64,000 nt of DNA from CAIVPM01 sp964477265. GTDB taxonomy: Bacteria; Bacteroidota; Bacteroidia; Chitinophagales; Chitinophagaceae. The stretch spans positions 21,902-85,901 of the forward strand of contig CAYZDJ010000013.1 of NCBI GenBank assembly GCA_964477265.1. The letters are read 5' to 3'. Below, piece by piece: positions 17,201-27,035 of the stretch; position 1 is the stretch's first letter, and each line of letters begins with the position of its first letter. The notes under the pieces were generated by a model. That model did not search any database. It was not told the DNA's origin and was given only the letters and a program-made list of their open reading frames with translations. Made by a program: the position numbers and the translations under genes.

Positions 17201-20200
17201 TGTTTATAAAAATATAACAATAACAGTTATCCGTCCAATTACATTGTATCATACATTGTCTGGATGCAATAGCGTAAACTATAATAGTATTAACTACACC
17301 AGTTCAACAACTGTGCACGATACAATTATAAGCAGTTTAGGTTGTGATAGTATTTACAATGTTGTTACTATAAATGTTACTACAGTAAACCCTGTTACAC
17401 AAACATTAAACTTCAGTGGTTGCAATAGCTATGTATATAAATCTATAACATATACAAGCAATGCAACATTGCACGATACATTGCACAGCTATCAAGGTTG
17501 TGATAGTGTGTATAGAACCATTAACATTACAATTCACCATCAAACAGTAACAACAAATACTACCAATATCAATGGTTGCAATAATGTTATTTATGGTAGC
17601 AGCAGTTATTTAAACTCAGCAATTTTACGTGACACAGTAAGAAATGTATATGGTTGTGATAGTGTTTACAACATAATTAATATTAATGTAACCATTGTAA
17701 ATCCTGTTACTCAAACAATCAATGTGAATGGCTGTGACAGTGCTTTCTTTAATGCAGTAAAATATACTTCATCAACAGTATTGCACGACACATTGAAATC
17801 ATATCAAGGTTGTGATAGTGTGTATAGAACAATTAACATAACTGTACAAGCTAAACCTACTATCAATATAACAGCTAGTGTTAATCCTGTTTGTGCAACC
17901 AATGCTACAGTTCTTACTGCAAGTGGTGGTGGTAATTATACCTGGAGTCCATCAACAGGATTGTCAAATACAAGTGGGACAAGCGTTTCAGCAAGTCCTG
18001 CAAATACAATTACCTACACAGTTACCAGCAATCAAACCTGTGTGGTAAGCAAAACAATTACCATTACAACTAAGCCTTTGCCTAATGTAGATGCAGGTGC
18101 AAACCAATCTATTTTATTGGGAAGCAGCACAACATTAACAGCTACAGGTGCTGCAAGCTATGTGTGGAATACTGGCAATGCAGCAGATACTACAGCTTCT
18201 ATTACTGTTTCACCTACAGCAAATACAAACTATATTGTAACAGGCACAGCAACCAATGGTTGCACTGCTCAGGATTTAGTTAGTGTTGCTGTAAACTTCT
18301 CATCATTATCTGTAAATACCAACAACTATAACTTTGGAAATGTTGTTGTAAACTCAACTACATCTACAAACATAGTTGTTACAAATAATGGAACTTTGGC
18401 TGTAACAATTAATGGCTCATCTACTTCAAGCCCTTATTCATCAAGCGTTGCAAGTCAAAACTTAGCAGCAGGAGCAAGCATTAATATCCCCGTTTCTTTC
18501 AATCCAATATCTACATTGTTCTACACTGGTAATTTAACAATCAATACTTCTATAGGCAACTTTGTTGTTAGCTTGCAAGGAAGAGGAGTTGCACCAGCAC
18601 CAAGTTGGGTAATTACACCTAATAACAGAAGCTTTGGAAATGTTAGGATTGGTGATAGTGCTGCCCAAACATTTACACTAATTAATACAGGCAATATTCC
18701 TGTTAATATTTCAAGCATCACTTCTTCAAGTGCAGTGTTTAAAGGCACTTCAGGTGCTGGCAGCATTGCAGTTGGAGGCAGCACGACTATTACAGTTAAG
18801 TATAAACCTACATCTATTACAACAAATACTGCAACTATTACCATTCATTCTTCAACAAGTGGATTGGCTAATACTACAGCAAGTGTTGATGGAAGTGGTT
18901 ATGTTAATAATACGCCACCAACTTTACATTTTGTTTCATCATCACCATATAATGGAACAAAAGGTGTTAATCCATCAGTTGGTTTGGCAGGATTATATAC
19001 TTACAATATTGTTTACAAAAGCAGCACCAATACTGCACCACAAGCTGGTTATCCAAAAGTTGGCATTGATGTAAATGGTGATGGAGATTTTATTGATGTT
19101 GATGAAGGAATATTTTCAATGAGCCAAATTAATGCAACTGCAAACTGGGTTACTGGAGAAGAATATACATTCACTGCAAACCTTGCTGTTGGCAATACTT
19201 ACTCTTATCAGTTTTTTGCAAATGATAGTTTAGGAAACCCTGCAAGTGCTGTTAATACAAGCAGAACTAGTGGTCCAATTGTAACAGACCAAACACTTGA
19301 TTTAAGCATTTATGCAAATGATATTTCGTTCAGTGTAGCTCATCCTGCAGTTGGACAAACCTTTACTGTGTTTGCTACTGTGCATAACAATACACCATAT
19401 AGTGCAAGCAATGTAAATGTTAGGTTCTATACTGATAGTGTTTATTACAATCAATTAACCATTCCATTTATTGCAGGCAACAGCACAGAAACTGTAAGTA
19501 TGAATTTCACTTACAACCTTGATGGTTTCTATCCAATAAAAGTTTGGATTGATAGTGCAGGTGCATTGGGTGAAACTCTTGCTCTAAATAACTATGCAAT
19601 TCGTCCAATAATTGTTGGAAACTTTACAGTGCCTGGTGCTATTATTGTTAATGCAAATTCACGTGAACAACACTGCCCAGATGCAATGGTGGTAAGTGGT
19701 AACGCTTACTATACAGGTTTAAATTTAAGTGGTAATCCACCAGTATTGGGTGCTTATGTTGAAGTAAGAGAAAATGGAAATGTAATTGGCACAACATATA
19801 CAACTACTGAAGGTTTTTATCAAGTATATATTCCACATAATTGTGGTAATGGAAACTACGAAGTAGTAATTACCGATTACACTTTAACAGGCAATAGTGG
19901 AGTTAAAACTTATAGCATTGCTTGTAGTGTAAGTTGTGGCAACAGTTATTCCAATCCAGATTATACACCAAATTATTCTGGTTATACAAATGCAATGCCT
20001 TGTTGTATTATAGCAAGCACACCTTTTGTGCATACTTATAATTTTAAAAATAACAACACATATAAATACACAAAAGATACCATATTGGTTTATGCAGATG
20101 ATACTTTGCGATATACTTATACGAGAGACTCAATATCAGCAGGGCAAACGGTTTCATACAATTCTAATTTTAATTTTAATGTAGGAAATCATACTATAAA

Positions 20201-23200
20201 GTATGTTAGTTCGCATCGTTATAATTATCAAACTATAACTACAGATACAACAAATGGAATTAGTATTATTGTTGTAACAAACATTGGACGAATCAAAGAC
20301 TCAACAAGTGTAAGTTTCTATATTGATTCAGCCAAATCAGATTTAACATTAAATTCTTTTGTACAAACTGCTGCAAAATCCTTTGTGGTAAAGGCTAATA
20401 ATGGAACTTGTATTAATGCTGGAGCAAGTAAGTTGTATATATATGAAGCCAATTCAAATTACGACAGTGCAAGCATTGTATTACTAGACTCAGTAAATAC
20501 AAATGCTGTTGCTGCAGGCAGATGTGGTGATACAAGAGTTGATGTTAACTACACACGTAATAGTTGGACTAATGGTTATCATTACTTAATATTAAAAGCA
20601 GATGGTAGCAATGCTGTTGATGAATTGAATGAAAGTAATAACATAACTAGGGTTGCCATTTATGTACCACAACCAGAAGTTTATGTTGAAAATATTCAGG
20701 CTTCAAATAGCAATGTACACAATGGAGATAAAATAAATTTCATAACCACTATACGAAACACAGGAAGTACTGCTTCAAACTTCAAAATACAATTTTATGT
20801 AGATAATGTACCATTGGGAACTAAGCAAACCATCAGTACATTAAGCAGTAATGCAAGTACAATTTTAAGTTCTGCAATTTATACAATGCCAAATCATAAT
20901 TGTCCATTAAACATTAAAGTTGTTGCAGATGTTGATAATGATTTGGTAGAACTTAATAAAGCAAATAATAAAGATTCAATTGCTTTTGGTAGTGATTTAA
21001 TTTCAGGCAATGGTTGTTATTATCAAGGCTCTGCTTGCAATCCTTATGTGGTTTATATTGGTACAGCTTTAACAATGAATACACCTGTAAGAAATATTGG
21101 TTTGAGAGATGTTGATATTACTGGCGTAAGATTTAATCTTGCTGGTAATGCAATAGGCACAGATAATATTGCAAATATTACTGCACAAACAACAGCCAAT
21201 GTTTCATTAACACATACGTTTAATACAGTGGGAAATTATGTTGTTGAAATTGAGCCTGATTACAACAATGATTATTGTGAAAATGATGAAAACAATAACT
21301 TAGGTTACATTTATGTTACTGTAACTAGTGCTTTACCAGATTTACAAGTGTTGAGTCATATGATTTCACCAAGCAATTTAAATCCAAATCCCGGTCAAGC
21401 TATAAATGTTGCAACAACAGTTAAGAACATTGGTACACTTGCATCTCAGCCAAGTCTTGTGAGGTTTTGGGTAGATAATGTTCAACTTGGAAATGATGTT
21501 CCATTGAACTCAATTAAAGTAGGTAGAGATACAGCAGTTGCTGCAACAGCAACTTATACTGGCACAAGTGTTGGTCCAAAAATCATTAAGGTTACTATAC
21601 ATTATGGAGAAGGTGTAAATGCTGCAGAACAAACATTAACCAATAATGAAGCAACACGTTCTGTAATAGTTGGTGCAGCACCAGACTTTGCAAGAACCAT
21701 TAATGAAGGCATAAAAGCCAATAGAAATAAATATAGAGTTGGTAAACAAATTACTTTATCAAATTATATCAGAAATTATGGTGGTGATAATGGAAGTGCA
21801 TACTTGAAATTCTATTATAGAGATACATTTGGTGTAAGAACTTTAATTGATAGTGTATTCTTCTCAATTAATCATCACGATAGTGCAAGGATAAGCAAAC
21901 GCTGGACTGTTGCAGGTTATGGAAGAATCATCACAGAAATTGTAAATTCAAATCCACAGGAGTTTAATGTGTTGAATAATATTGATAGTGTTGATTTGGT
22001 AATTGATACAACAACACCTTCTGTTATCATAACACCTAACCTAAGCAATGTTTGTGAAGGAACAAATATCACATTCACTGCATCATCTACAAATGTTATA
22101 GCACCAAGGTATGTATGGAAATTTAATGGAGTATTGACAGGTGATACAGCTGCAACATACACACACATTATAAATATTGGTGATTATGTAAGTTGCAGGG
22201 TTCTTGATGAGGAGCAATATTTAATCACATCATCAAACACAGCACCAACGCTAAGGTTAAAAACATACGGCACAACAAATATTACAAGATGCAGCAATCA
22301 ACTACCTTTTGTGTGGAATGGCAGCAACTACAATGTTTCTGGTGCTTATACAAAAACGTTTGTTAATAGTGAAGGTTGTGATAGCATTGCCACACTTAAC
22401 CTTACAGTATTGCAATCAACTTCTTCCACAACAAGAGATAGCATTTTTAGTGGTGGTAGTTATACGTTTAATGGAAACACTTATACAGCAGCAGGAACTT
22501 ATACTACACATTTAACTAACAGCATAGGTTGTGATAGTAGTGCCATACTGATATTAACTGTTAAACAAATTTCGAATGGAGGTGCTATAACCGGTGTGTT
22601 TAAATCTTGTTCATTTACAATAACAAATACATTGTATCCACCTGTTAGTCGTGGTATGTGGAGCAGCAACAATACAAGCATTGCAGAGATTGATGCAAAT
22701 GGCGTGGTCACTGCAAAATCAAATGGCAGTATTGTAATAACATACACTTACTTCAGTGGTGGTATTCAATATGTTTCAACAGTAAATTACGTTGTTGCTG
22801 TAATAGCAACTCCAAATGCAATAACAGGCTCAAACAATATTTGTGTTGGGTCTGCAACAACATATACCAATACAACGACTGGTGGCGTATGGAGTGCATC
22901 TGGAAGAATGAATATTGATGTTATAAGTGGGGTAGCTACAGCTACAAGTGCAGGAAATATAAACGTGTTTTATACAGTTACAAACAACTTTGGTTGCAGT
23001 GCTTCACGCAGTTTAGCTGTAACAATAAACAGCACATCTGCTACACCTACCATTGCATATGCATCTACTCCAAGCCCTCAAGGTAATGGTGGTCTTTGCA
23101 CTAATAAAACATTTACACTTAGAGGCTCACCTACTGGAGGAAGCTGGAGTAGTACAGGTCCAATAAGTATTACAAATGCAGGTGTGGTAACTACAACTAA

Positions 23201-23561
23201 TGTTACAGGTGCAATGTCTATAACTTATAATGTAGGTGCTGCAGGTTGTGTGGGCAGGCGAACTATCAGTATGAATGTAGTGCATTGCAACACAAGAGGA
23301 ATTAAAACAAATGAAGTTGTGGAAAGCAATGGATTTACATTATATCCTAATCCTGCGAAAGATTATGTAAATATTAAACTGCATAACAATACTAGCAAAT
23401 GTGATGTAAAAGTATTTGATATATATGGCAAACTGGTAAACGAAAAAACTGTCAATACAGTAATGTTCAACCTAGACATATCAAAACTTTCGGCTGGTGT
23501 TTACTTAATATTTATATCCAATGAAAAAGGACAGTCAACGCAAAAGTTGGTTGTGGAGTAA
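14274..23561 (+). CDS. Giant modular T9SS-secreted surface protein
   Basis: A 3095-residue exported protein, probably a surface adhesin or scaffold. In order: signal peptide (about 1-29); four about-77-residue repeats with EYFFDTDPGFGNG (about 32-335); a LamG/concanavalin-like jelly-roll (about 339-500); an Ig-like region (about 690-785); eight about-52-residue repeats with paired GC-S and GCDS motifs (about 790-1190); Ig-like domains; two choice-of-anchor-D/ASH-type domains with YNFGNVVV and SFGNVRIG (about 1345-1545); about seven CARDB-like domains (about 1670-2580) interrupted by a carboxypeptidase-regulatory-like segment near 1790-1890; two more GCDS modules (about 2665-2765); Ig-like group 2 modules (about 2770-3010); and a C-terminal T9SS type A sorting domain with LYPNPAKDYVNI and a final KLVVE. 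No enzyme active site was recognised. The last 300 residues are paralogous to those of the protease at 45303. Confidence 0.9.
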   Translation: MQHIYNTYKKCIGLLVLLYLLCLNTISAQTNISKVEYFFDADPGFGNGISIPITASTNITDQTYTVDISTITNGYHTLFLRSMDDSSRWSITNAKQIFRASIGSTSNAQIVKAEYFFDTDPGFGNGTSITLSNSNNIADAVVAIDLSSLGTGFHSFYIRTQDANGVWSLTNTQSIFKTGTNSTVPNLVKAEYFFDTDPGFGNGVAIPFGATTNLQDSIVSIDLSNVSNGFHSFNFRTQDQNGGWSLTNRATFFKLGSSTLANITRVEYFIDTDPGFGNATSIPVSQALNINNQTYNFVKPSNLTEGNHTLFVRAMDGNSTWSITNNISFYHVVKKSGSGYCVNLNGTSQYASIPHNSNLNCTNQLTLEAWIYPTAYNSTFPTVIAKNNSGSSYELDLKNDGTIEFELYVGGGQRALNGGSISLNKWTHIAATYNGTQMKIYQNGTLVATANYSGSIGSNTSPVTIGARSGGGALFAGKIDEIKIWNAALTQTQLRDRMCHKLSLNDALVGSLMSYINCDETNATSIYDFTDSLNHASLIGSPSKVLSGAPIGDTSVYTYVTSGLPTKLISASNQDSININFTAGSYSGEGGVHLYAVNSKPNNNSGLGGIALNNDRYFGVFAANISNPTYTANYYYASNPFITGVMPNELGLFKRNDNSVTSWTNSNANLNTSNNSLEVTGQSTEYILSNCAVAVVPVINVSRTLPNVCDVTVANFSATITDGGSNPQYQWKLNGNNVGTNTNTYSNSALVNGDSVWCMLTSNASCVNTPTVSSNKVITVYPTITTENINVFGCFTATYNSNTYNASTSFIDTVRTYQGCDSIFKNVSITVYTNAVTYDTVRVSGCNSVLYNSVTYASSTAFTDTVRTVAGCDNIYRRIIITVYNITPTIQNNTVYGCGSATFHSVTYASNTLVKDTLKAVSGCDSIYIHTQITIINPVTQNVSLLGCGSYTYKSVTYNNSTFLVDTLHSISGCDSVYKNITITVIRPITLYHTLSGCNSVNYNSINYTSSTTVHDTIISSLGCDSIYNVVTINVTTVNPVTQTLNFSGCNSYVYKSITYTSNATLHDTLHSYQGCDSVYRTINITIHHQTVTTNTTNINGCNNVIYGSSSYLNSAILRDTVRNVYGCDSVYNIININVTIVNPVTQTINVNGCDSAFFNAVKYTSSTVLHDTLKSYQGCDSVYRTINITVQAKPTINITASVNPVCATNATVLTASGGGNYTWSPSTGLSNTSGTSVSASPANTITYTVTSNQTCVVSKTITITTKPLPNVDAGANQSILLGSSTTLTATGAASYVWNTGNAADTTASITVSPTANTNYIVTGTATNGCTAQDLVSVAVNFSSLSVNTNNYNFGNVVVNSTTSTNIVVTNNGTLAVTINGSSTSSPYSSSVASQNLAAGASINIPVSFNPISTLFYTGNLTINTSIGNFVVSLQGRGVAPAPSWVITPNNRSFGNVRIGDSAAQTFTLINTGNIPVNISSITSSSAVFKGTSGAGSIAVGGSTTITVKYKPTSITTNTATITIHSSTSGLANTTASVDGSGYVNNTPPTLHFVSSSPYNGTKGVNPSVGLAGLYTYNIVYKSSTNTAPQAGYPKVGIDVNGDGDFIDVDEGIFSMSQINATANWVTGEEYTFTANLAVGNTYSYQFFANDSLGNPASAVNTSRTSGPIVTDQTLDLSIYANDISFSVAHPAVGQTFTVFATVHNNTPYSASNVNVRFYTDSVYYNQLTIPFIAGNSTETVSMNFTYNLDGFYPIKVWIDSAGALGETLALNNYAIRPIIVGNFTVPGAIIVNANSREQHCPDAMVVSGNAYYTGLNLSGNPPVLGAYVEVRENGNVIGTTYTTTEGFYQVYIPHNCGNGNYEVVITDYTLTGNSGVKTYSIACSVSCGNSYSNPDYTPNYSGYTNAMPCCIIASTPFVHTYNFKNNNTYKYTKDTILVYADDTLRYTYTRDSISAGQTVSYNSNFNFNVGNHTIKYVSSHRYNYQTITTDTTNGISIIVVTNIGRIKDSTSVSFYIDSAKSDLTLNSFVQTAAKSFVVKANNGTCINAGASKLYIYEANSNYDSASIVLLDSVNTNAVAAGRCGDTRVDVNYTRNSWTNGYHYLILKADGSNAVDELNESNNITRVAIYVPQPEVYVENIQASNSNVHNGDKINFITTIRNTGSTASNFKIQFYVDNVPLGTKQTISTLSSNASTILSSAIYTMPNHNCPLNIKVVADVDNDLVELNKANNKDSIAFGSDLISGNGCYYQGSACNPYVVYIGTALTMNTPVRNIGLRDVDITGVRFNLAGNAIGTDNIANITAQTTANVSLTHTFNTVGNYVVEIEPDYNNDYCENDENNNLGYIYVTVTSALPDLQVLSHMISPSNLNPNPGQAINVATTVKNIGTLASQPSLVRFWVDNVQLGNDVPLNSIKVGRDTAVAATATYTGTSVGPKIIKVTIHYGEGVNAAEQTLTNNEATRSVIVGAAPDFARTINEGIKANRNKYRVGKQITLSNYIRNYGGDNGSAYLKFYYRDTFGVRTLIDSVFFSINHHDSARISKRWTVAGYGRIITEIVNSNPQEFNVLNNIDSVDLVIDTTTPSVIITPNLSNVCEGTNITFTASSTNVIAPRYVWKFNGVLTGDTAATYTHIINIGDYVSCRVLDEEQYLITSSNTAPTLRLKTYGTTNITRCSNQLPFVWNGSNYNVSGAYTKTFVNSEGCDSIATLNLTVLQSTSSTTRDSIFSGGSYTFNGNTYTAAGTYTTHLTNSIGCDSSAILILTVKQISNGGAITGVFKSCSFTITNTLYPPVSRGMWSSNNTSIAEIDANGVVTAKSNGSIVITYTYFSGGIQYVSTVNYVVAVIATPNAITGSNNICVGSATTYTNTTTGGVWSASGRMNIDVISGVATATSAGNINVFYTVTNNFGCSASRSLAVTINSTSATPTIAYASTPSPQGNGGLCTNKTFTLRGSPTGGSWSSTGPISITNAGVVTTTNVTGAMSITYNVGAAGCVGRRTISMNVVHCNTRGIKTNEVVESNGFTLYPNPAKDYVNIKLHNNTSKCDVKVFDIYGKLVNEKTVNTVMFNLDISKLSAGVYLIFISNEKGQSTQKLVVE
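14370..15275 (+). repeat. Four tandem repeats of about 230 bp inside the giant gene
   Basis: Four in-frame units begin near 14376, 14610, 14838 and 15069. Each encodes the signature (V/A)EYFFD(A/T)DPGFGN and ends with an SLTN or SITN motif. Units 2 and 3 are nearly identical in DNA over their first 40 bases, which indicates recent duplication. Confidence 0.85.
16640..17850 (+). repeat. Eight tandem GCDS repeats of about 150-160 bp inside the giant gene
   Basis: Each unit encodes about 52 residues with a first GC(N/G)S, a Thr/Ser-rich beta segment, D(T)(V/L), and a second GCDS(I/V)Y, followed by an ITV strand. Two cysteines per unit suggest one disulfide per repeat outside the cell. Units 6 and 8 share long nearly identical DNA around YQGCDSVYRTINIT. 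Confidence 0.85.
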
Positions 23562-23611
23562 TGATGAATTTCCGTTTTTCAAATACCAATATTTTCGTCA
23601 CCACTGAAAGA

Positions 23612-23639
23612 AAAAGGGTTTGCAAATGCAAACCCTTTT
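23612..23639. terminator. Bidirectional terminator
   Basis: A perfect 13-bp stem, AAAAGGGTTTGCA and TGCAAACCCTTTT, with a 2-base loop lies between the convergent giant gene and ppa. A-runs and T-runs at both edges suit termination in both directions. Confidence 0.85.
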
Positions 23640-23651
23640 CAATTTAAAAGA

Positions 23652-24206
23652 TTATTTCTTAAATGTTTCTTTATAAAATTCAATAGCTTCCTGAATAATA
23701 TTTAAAGCAGTTGCTTTATCCTTAAACTCTTCAACAGCTACAGTTTTATTTTCTAAATGTTTATACTCTTCAAAAAAATGGCGTAACTCATCAAAAAAAT
23801 GTTTAGGTAGTTCTTCAATATTATTGTAATAATTTACGCTTGGGTCGTTGGCAGCCACAGCTATAATTTTATCATCAGCATCACCACTGTCAACCATTTG
23901 CATCACGCCAATTACTTTAGCTTCCATTAAAGTTAAAGCTTGTACAGGCAAAGAAGTTATTACTAAAATATCTAAAGGATCTTTATCGCCACCATAAGTT
24001 TGAGGAATAAACCCATAATTAACAGGATAATAAAATGACGAGTATAAAATTCTATCTAATTTAAGCAACCCACTTTCCTTGTCAATTTCATATTTGCACC
24101 TGCTGCCTTGCGGAATTTCAATAATGGCATTAACTATTCGTGGTGCATTTTCTCCATAACCCACCCCATGCCAGGGATGAAGGACATTTGTTGTTATATT
24201 ACTCAT
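23652..24206 (-). CDS. ppa: Inorganic pyrophosphatase (family I)
   Basis: A cytosolic metal-dependent enzyme that splits pyrophosphate to phosphate and pulls biosynthetic reactions forward. The 184-residue length is typical of bacterial family I enzymes. Active-site residues are visible: EIPQGSRCKYEID, YYPVNYGFIPQTYGGDKDPLDILV with the metal-binding Asp cluster, and DSGDADDKIIAV. The ATG at 24206 fits the conserved N-terminus. It converges on the giant gene, with a shared terminator at 23612-23639. Confidence 0.97.
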   Translation of the reverse strand: MSNITTNVLHPWHGVGYGENAPRIVNAIIEIPQGSRCKYEIDKESGLLKLDRILYSSFYYPVNYGFIPQTYGGDKDPLDILVITSLPVQALTLMEAKVIGVMQMVDSGDADDKIIAVAANDPSVNYYNNIEELPKHFFDELRHFFEEYKHLENKTVAVEEFKDKATALNIIQEAIEFYKETFKK

Positions 24207-24401
24207 AATAATTTGAATTAAACTTTAGTTTTTTCCTTTTAAATTTTAGTTTTTGATTAATATGTTAGGCATAAAATTGTTTGACTGAAAGTGAATTAAA
24301 TTAAATCTTGCTGAATCAATCAATACAATCATACAAATCATTTAATCAGTGGTTTAAATTTAAAAAGGCAATACTACTATTTTTGAAATAATAATAGCCA
24401 A

Positions 24402-26924
24402 TTGATTTCATCTTTTAAAAATATAAAACAGTACTCACCACTTGAAACACAGGCACAGCAGTTGTTTCAAGTTTCGTTATATGCACAGGTCATCATCCCT
24501 TTAGCATTACCAATAAATTATACTTATTCAATTCCTAAAGAATTTGAGCAATCAATTAAAGTTGGGCAAAGGGTTGAAGTGCAATTGAGGAATAAAAAAT
24601 ATGCAGGTATTGTAAAGAATATTTCTACTGAAAAGCCAAAGCAATTTGAGCCAAAAGATATATTGAATATTTTGGATGAAGAGCCTTTGGTGTATGAAAA
24701 GCAATTGCAGTTGTGGCAATGGATTGCACAATATTATATGTGCAGTGAAGGTGATGTGATGCAGGCTGCTGTGCCTGCAAACCTTAAGCTGAACAGTGAA
24801 ACAATCATTATATGGAATGATGAAACTGAAGTGGATTTGAATGATGGCAGCCAGTTTAGTGACAGTGAATATATTGTTGCACAGGCATTGGAAATAAAGA
24901 AAGAATTAAAGATGAGTGAGGTGCAGCAATTGCTTGATAGCAGCAACACCACACAAGTGATTAAGAAATTAATTGAGAAAAAAGTATGTTATGTGTGGGA
25001 AGAGTTGAGGGAAAAATACAAGCCTAAAACTGAAACATATATTGTATTAAACAAGCAGTACAACAATGATGATTCATTGAGTAATTTGCTAAATAATTTT
25101 GGCAAAGCACCCAAGCAAATGGAATTGCTTTTATCTTATTTGCACTTAATAAAAACAGAAGGCGAAGTAACGCAACCTGCACTGCTAAAGAAGTCTAACG
25201 CAACAACTGCACAATTAAAAGGCTTAATTGATAAAAGGGTTTTAATTGCAGAAAAAAGAAGAACTGACAGGATAAAACAATTGGCAAATGACATAGAAAT
25301 TGATTTTACTTTAAGCAATGCACAGCAAATTGCATTGAGTGAAATTGAAACTTCTTTCAAGGAAAAAAATGTTTGCTTGCTGCACGGTGTTACTGCAAGT
25401 GGAAAAACACAATTGTATATAAGGCTTATTGAGCAACACTTACAGCAGAATAATCAGGTGTTGTATTTATTGCCAGAGATAGCTTTAACTGCACAAATTA
25501 TTCGCAGGTTGCAAAAACATTTTGGTGGCAATATTGCCATTTATCATAGTAAGTTTAATCCAAATGAAAGGGTTGAAATATGGAATAAGGTAAAGACTGG
25601 TGAAGTGAAAATTGTATTGGGGGCAAGAAGTGCTATCTTCCTTCCCTTTAAAAATTTACAGCTTTTAATTGTTGATGAAGAGCACGACTCAAGCTATAAG
25701 CAACAAGACCCAGCACCACGTTACAATGCAAGGGATGCAGCTATTTACTATGCCAGTCTATTCAATGCAAAAGTTTTATTGGGCAGTGCTACACCAAGCA
25801 TTGAAACATATTTTAACTGCACCCAAAACAAGTATGCTTTGGTAAAATTGAGTGAACGTTTTGGCAATGTTTCTTTACCAAATATTGAATTAATAGACTT
25901 GAAAAAAGTGGTTACAGAAGAGAAAGGAAAAATTCCATTAGCACCACAACTTATAGAAGCATTGCAACAAACCATTGCCCAGAACAAGCAAGCTATTTTG
26001 TTTCAAAACAGGCGTGGTTACAGCCCTTACATACTTTGTAAAACCTGTGGCTGGATTCCTCAATGCAATCATTGTGATGTTACTTTAACCTTTCATAAAG
26101 CAAAAAATAAATTGAGTTGCCATTATTGTGGCAGCAGTTATCCTGTTATTCAAACCTGTGCTGCGTGTGGCTCTCACGACTTTTTGTTTAAAAATTTTGG
26201 TACAGAAAAATTGGAAGAATTAGTGGCTGAACATTTGCCCAATGCAAGAATTGCAAGGATGGATTGGGATACTGTAAAAGGAAAAAATGACCACGATAAT
26301 TTGATAAAGCTTTTTGAACAGCAACGTTTAGATGTTTTGGTTGGGACACAAATGGTGGTGAAAGGATTGGATTTTGAAAATGTAAATCTTGTGGGCATTG
26401 TTGATGCTGATGGCATTTTAAATTTTACAGATTTCAGGGTTAATGAACGTGCCTTTCAATTAATGGAACAAGTGAGTGGACGTGCAGGAAGAAAAGATGG
26501 TGCTGGAAAAGTGTTGATACAAGTGAGCAATATGCACCATCCTGTTTTGCATTTTGTGCAGCAACACGACTATGAAAAATTATTTAACTATGAACTGGAA
26601 AGCAGGAAGGCATATCACTATCCACCTTATTACAGAATCATCAATATCATTTTTAAACACAAGGAAAAACATATTGCTGAAGAAGCTGCAAACATTATGG
26701 TTAAAGGGTTGCAGGTAAATTTTAAATCTTGTATTAATGGACCTGCACAACCACCAGTTGATAGAATAAGAAACCAATATTTATGGGAAATACAATTAAA
26801 GCTACCAAAGGATGCAAAGATTATTGAGTTATGCAAATCACAGATTCACCAGCAAACAGTAATTATACAAAACCACCCAAATTATAAAAGTGTGGGTGTG
26901 GTGTATGATGTGGATCCTATGTAG
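24402..26924 (+). CDS. priA: Primosomal protein N' (replication restart helicase)
   Basis: A DNA helicase that rebuilds replication forks away from oriC. Starting at TTG 24402 gives 840 residues, but family members begin close to LYAQVIIPLALPINYTY, so the TTG at 24462 is the more likely start; there is no usable ATG. Seen in order: the 3'-DNA-binding N-terminal domain; Walker A GVTASGKTQ (about residue 330); the DEEH Walker B within LLIVDEEHDSSYKQ; and an eight-cysteine zinc region from CKTCGWIPQCNHCD to CAACGSH (about 545-600) inserted between helicase lobes. Motifs V and VI follow (VGTQMVVKGLDF, QVSGRAGR). All are intact, so it is functional. Confidence 0.95.
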   Translation: MISSFKNIKQYSPLETQAQQLFQVSLYAQVIIPLALPINYTYSIPKEFEQSIKVGQRVEVQLRNKKYAGIVKNISTEKPKQFEPKDILNILDEEPLVYEKQLQLWQWIAQYYMCSEGDVMQAAVPANLKLNSETIIIWNDETEVDLNDGSQFSDSEYIVAQALEIKKELKMSEVQQLLDSSNTTQVIKKLIEKKVCYVWEELREKYKPKTETYIVLNKQYNNDDSLSNLLNNFGKAPKQMELLLSYLHLIKTEGEVTQPALLKKSNATTAQLKGLIDKRVLIAEKRRTDRIKQLANDIEIDFTLSNAQQIALSEIETSFKEKNVCLLHGVTASGKTQLYIRLIEQHLQQNNQVLYLLPEIALTAQIIRRLQKHFGGNIAIYHSKFNPNERVEIWNKVKTGEVKIVLGARSAIFLPFKNLQLLIVDEEHDSSYKQQDPAPRYNARDAAIYYASLFNAKVLLGSATPSIETYFNCTQNKYALVKLSERFGNVSLPNIELIDLKKVVTEEKGKIPLAPQLIEALQQTIAQNKQAILFQNRRGYSPYILCKTCGWIPQCNHCDVTLTFHKAKNKLSCHYCGSSYPVIQTCAACGSHDFLFKNFGTEKLEELVAEHLPNARIARMDWDTVKGKNDHDNLIKLFEQQRLDVLVGTQMVVKGLDFENVNLVGIVDADGILNFTDFRVNERAFQLMEQVSGRAGRKDGAGKVLIQVSNMHHPVLHFVQQHDYEKLFNYELESRKAYHYPPYYRIINIIFKHKEKHIAEEAANIMVKGLQVNFKSCINGPAQPPVDRIRNQYLWEIQLKLPKDAKIIELCKSQIHQQTVIIQNHPNYKSVGVVYDVDPM

Positions 26925-27035
26925 AACTAATATTCATTTTTCCCAATTTCTAAAATAGCTTTTCCCAATTCTTACAAGCCAACGATTTTCAATCCTTGAA
27001 CATTTGCAACTTATTTCAAAAAAAATAATCAAAAT

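Noticed and set aside
16640..17850. Regular repeats resembling a CRISPR array
   Set aside because: Units are in frame, about 150 bp, encode GCDS protein repeats and lack constant short repeats with unique spacers.
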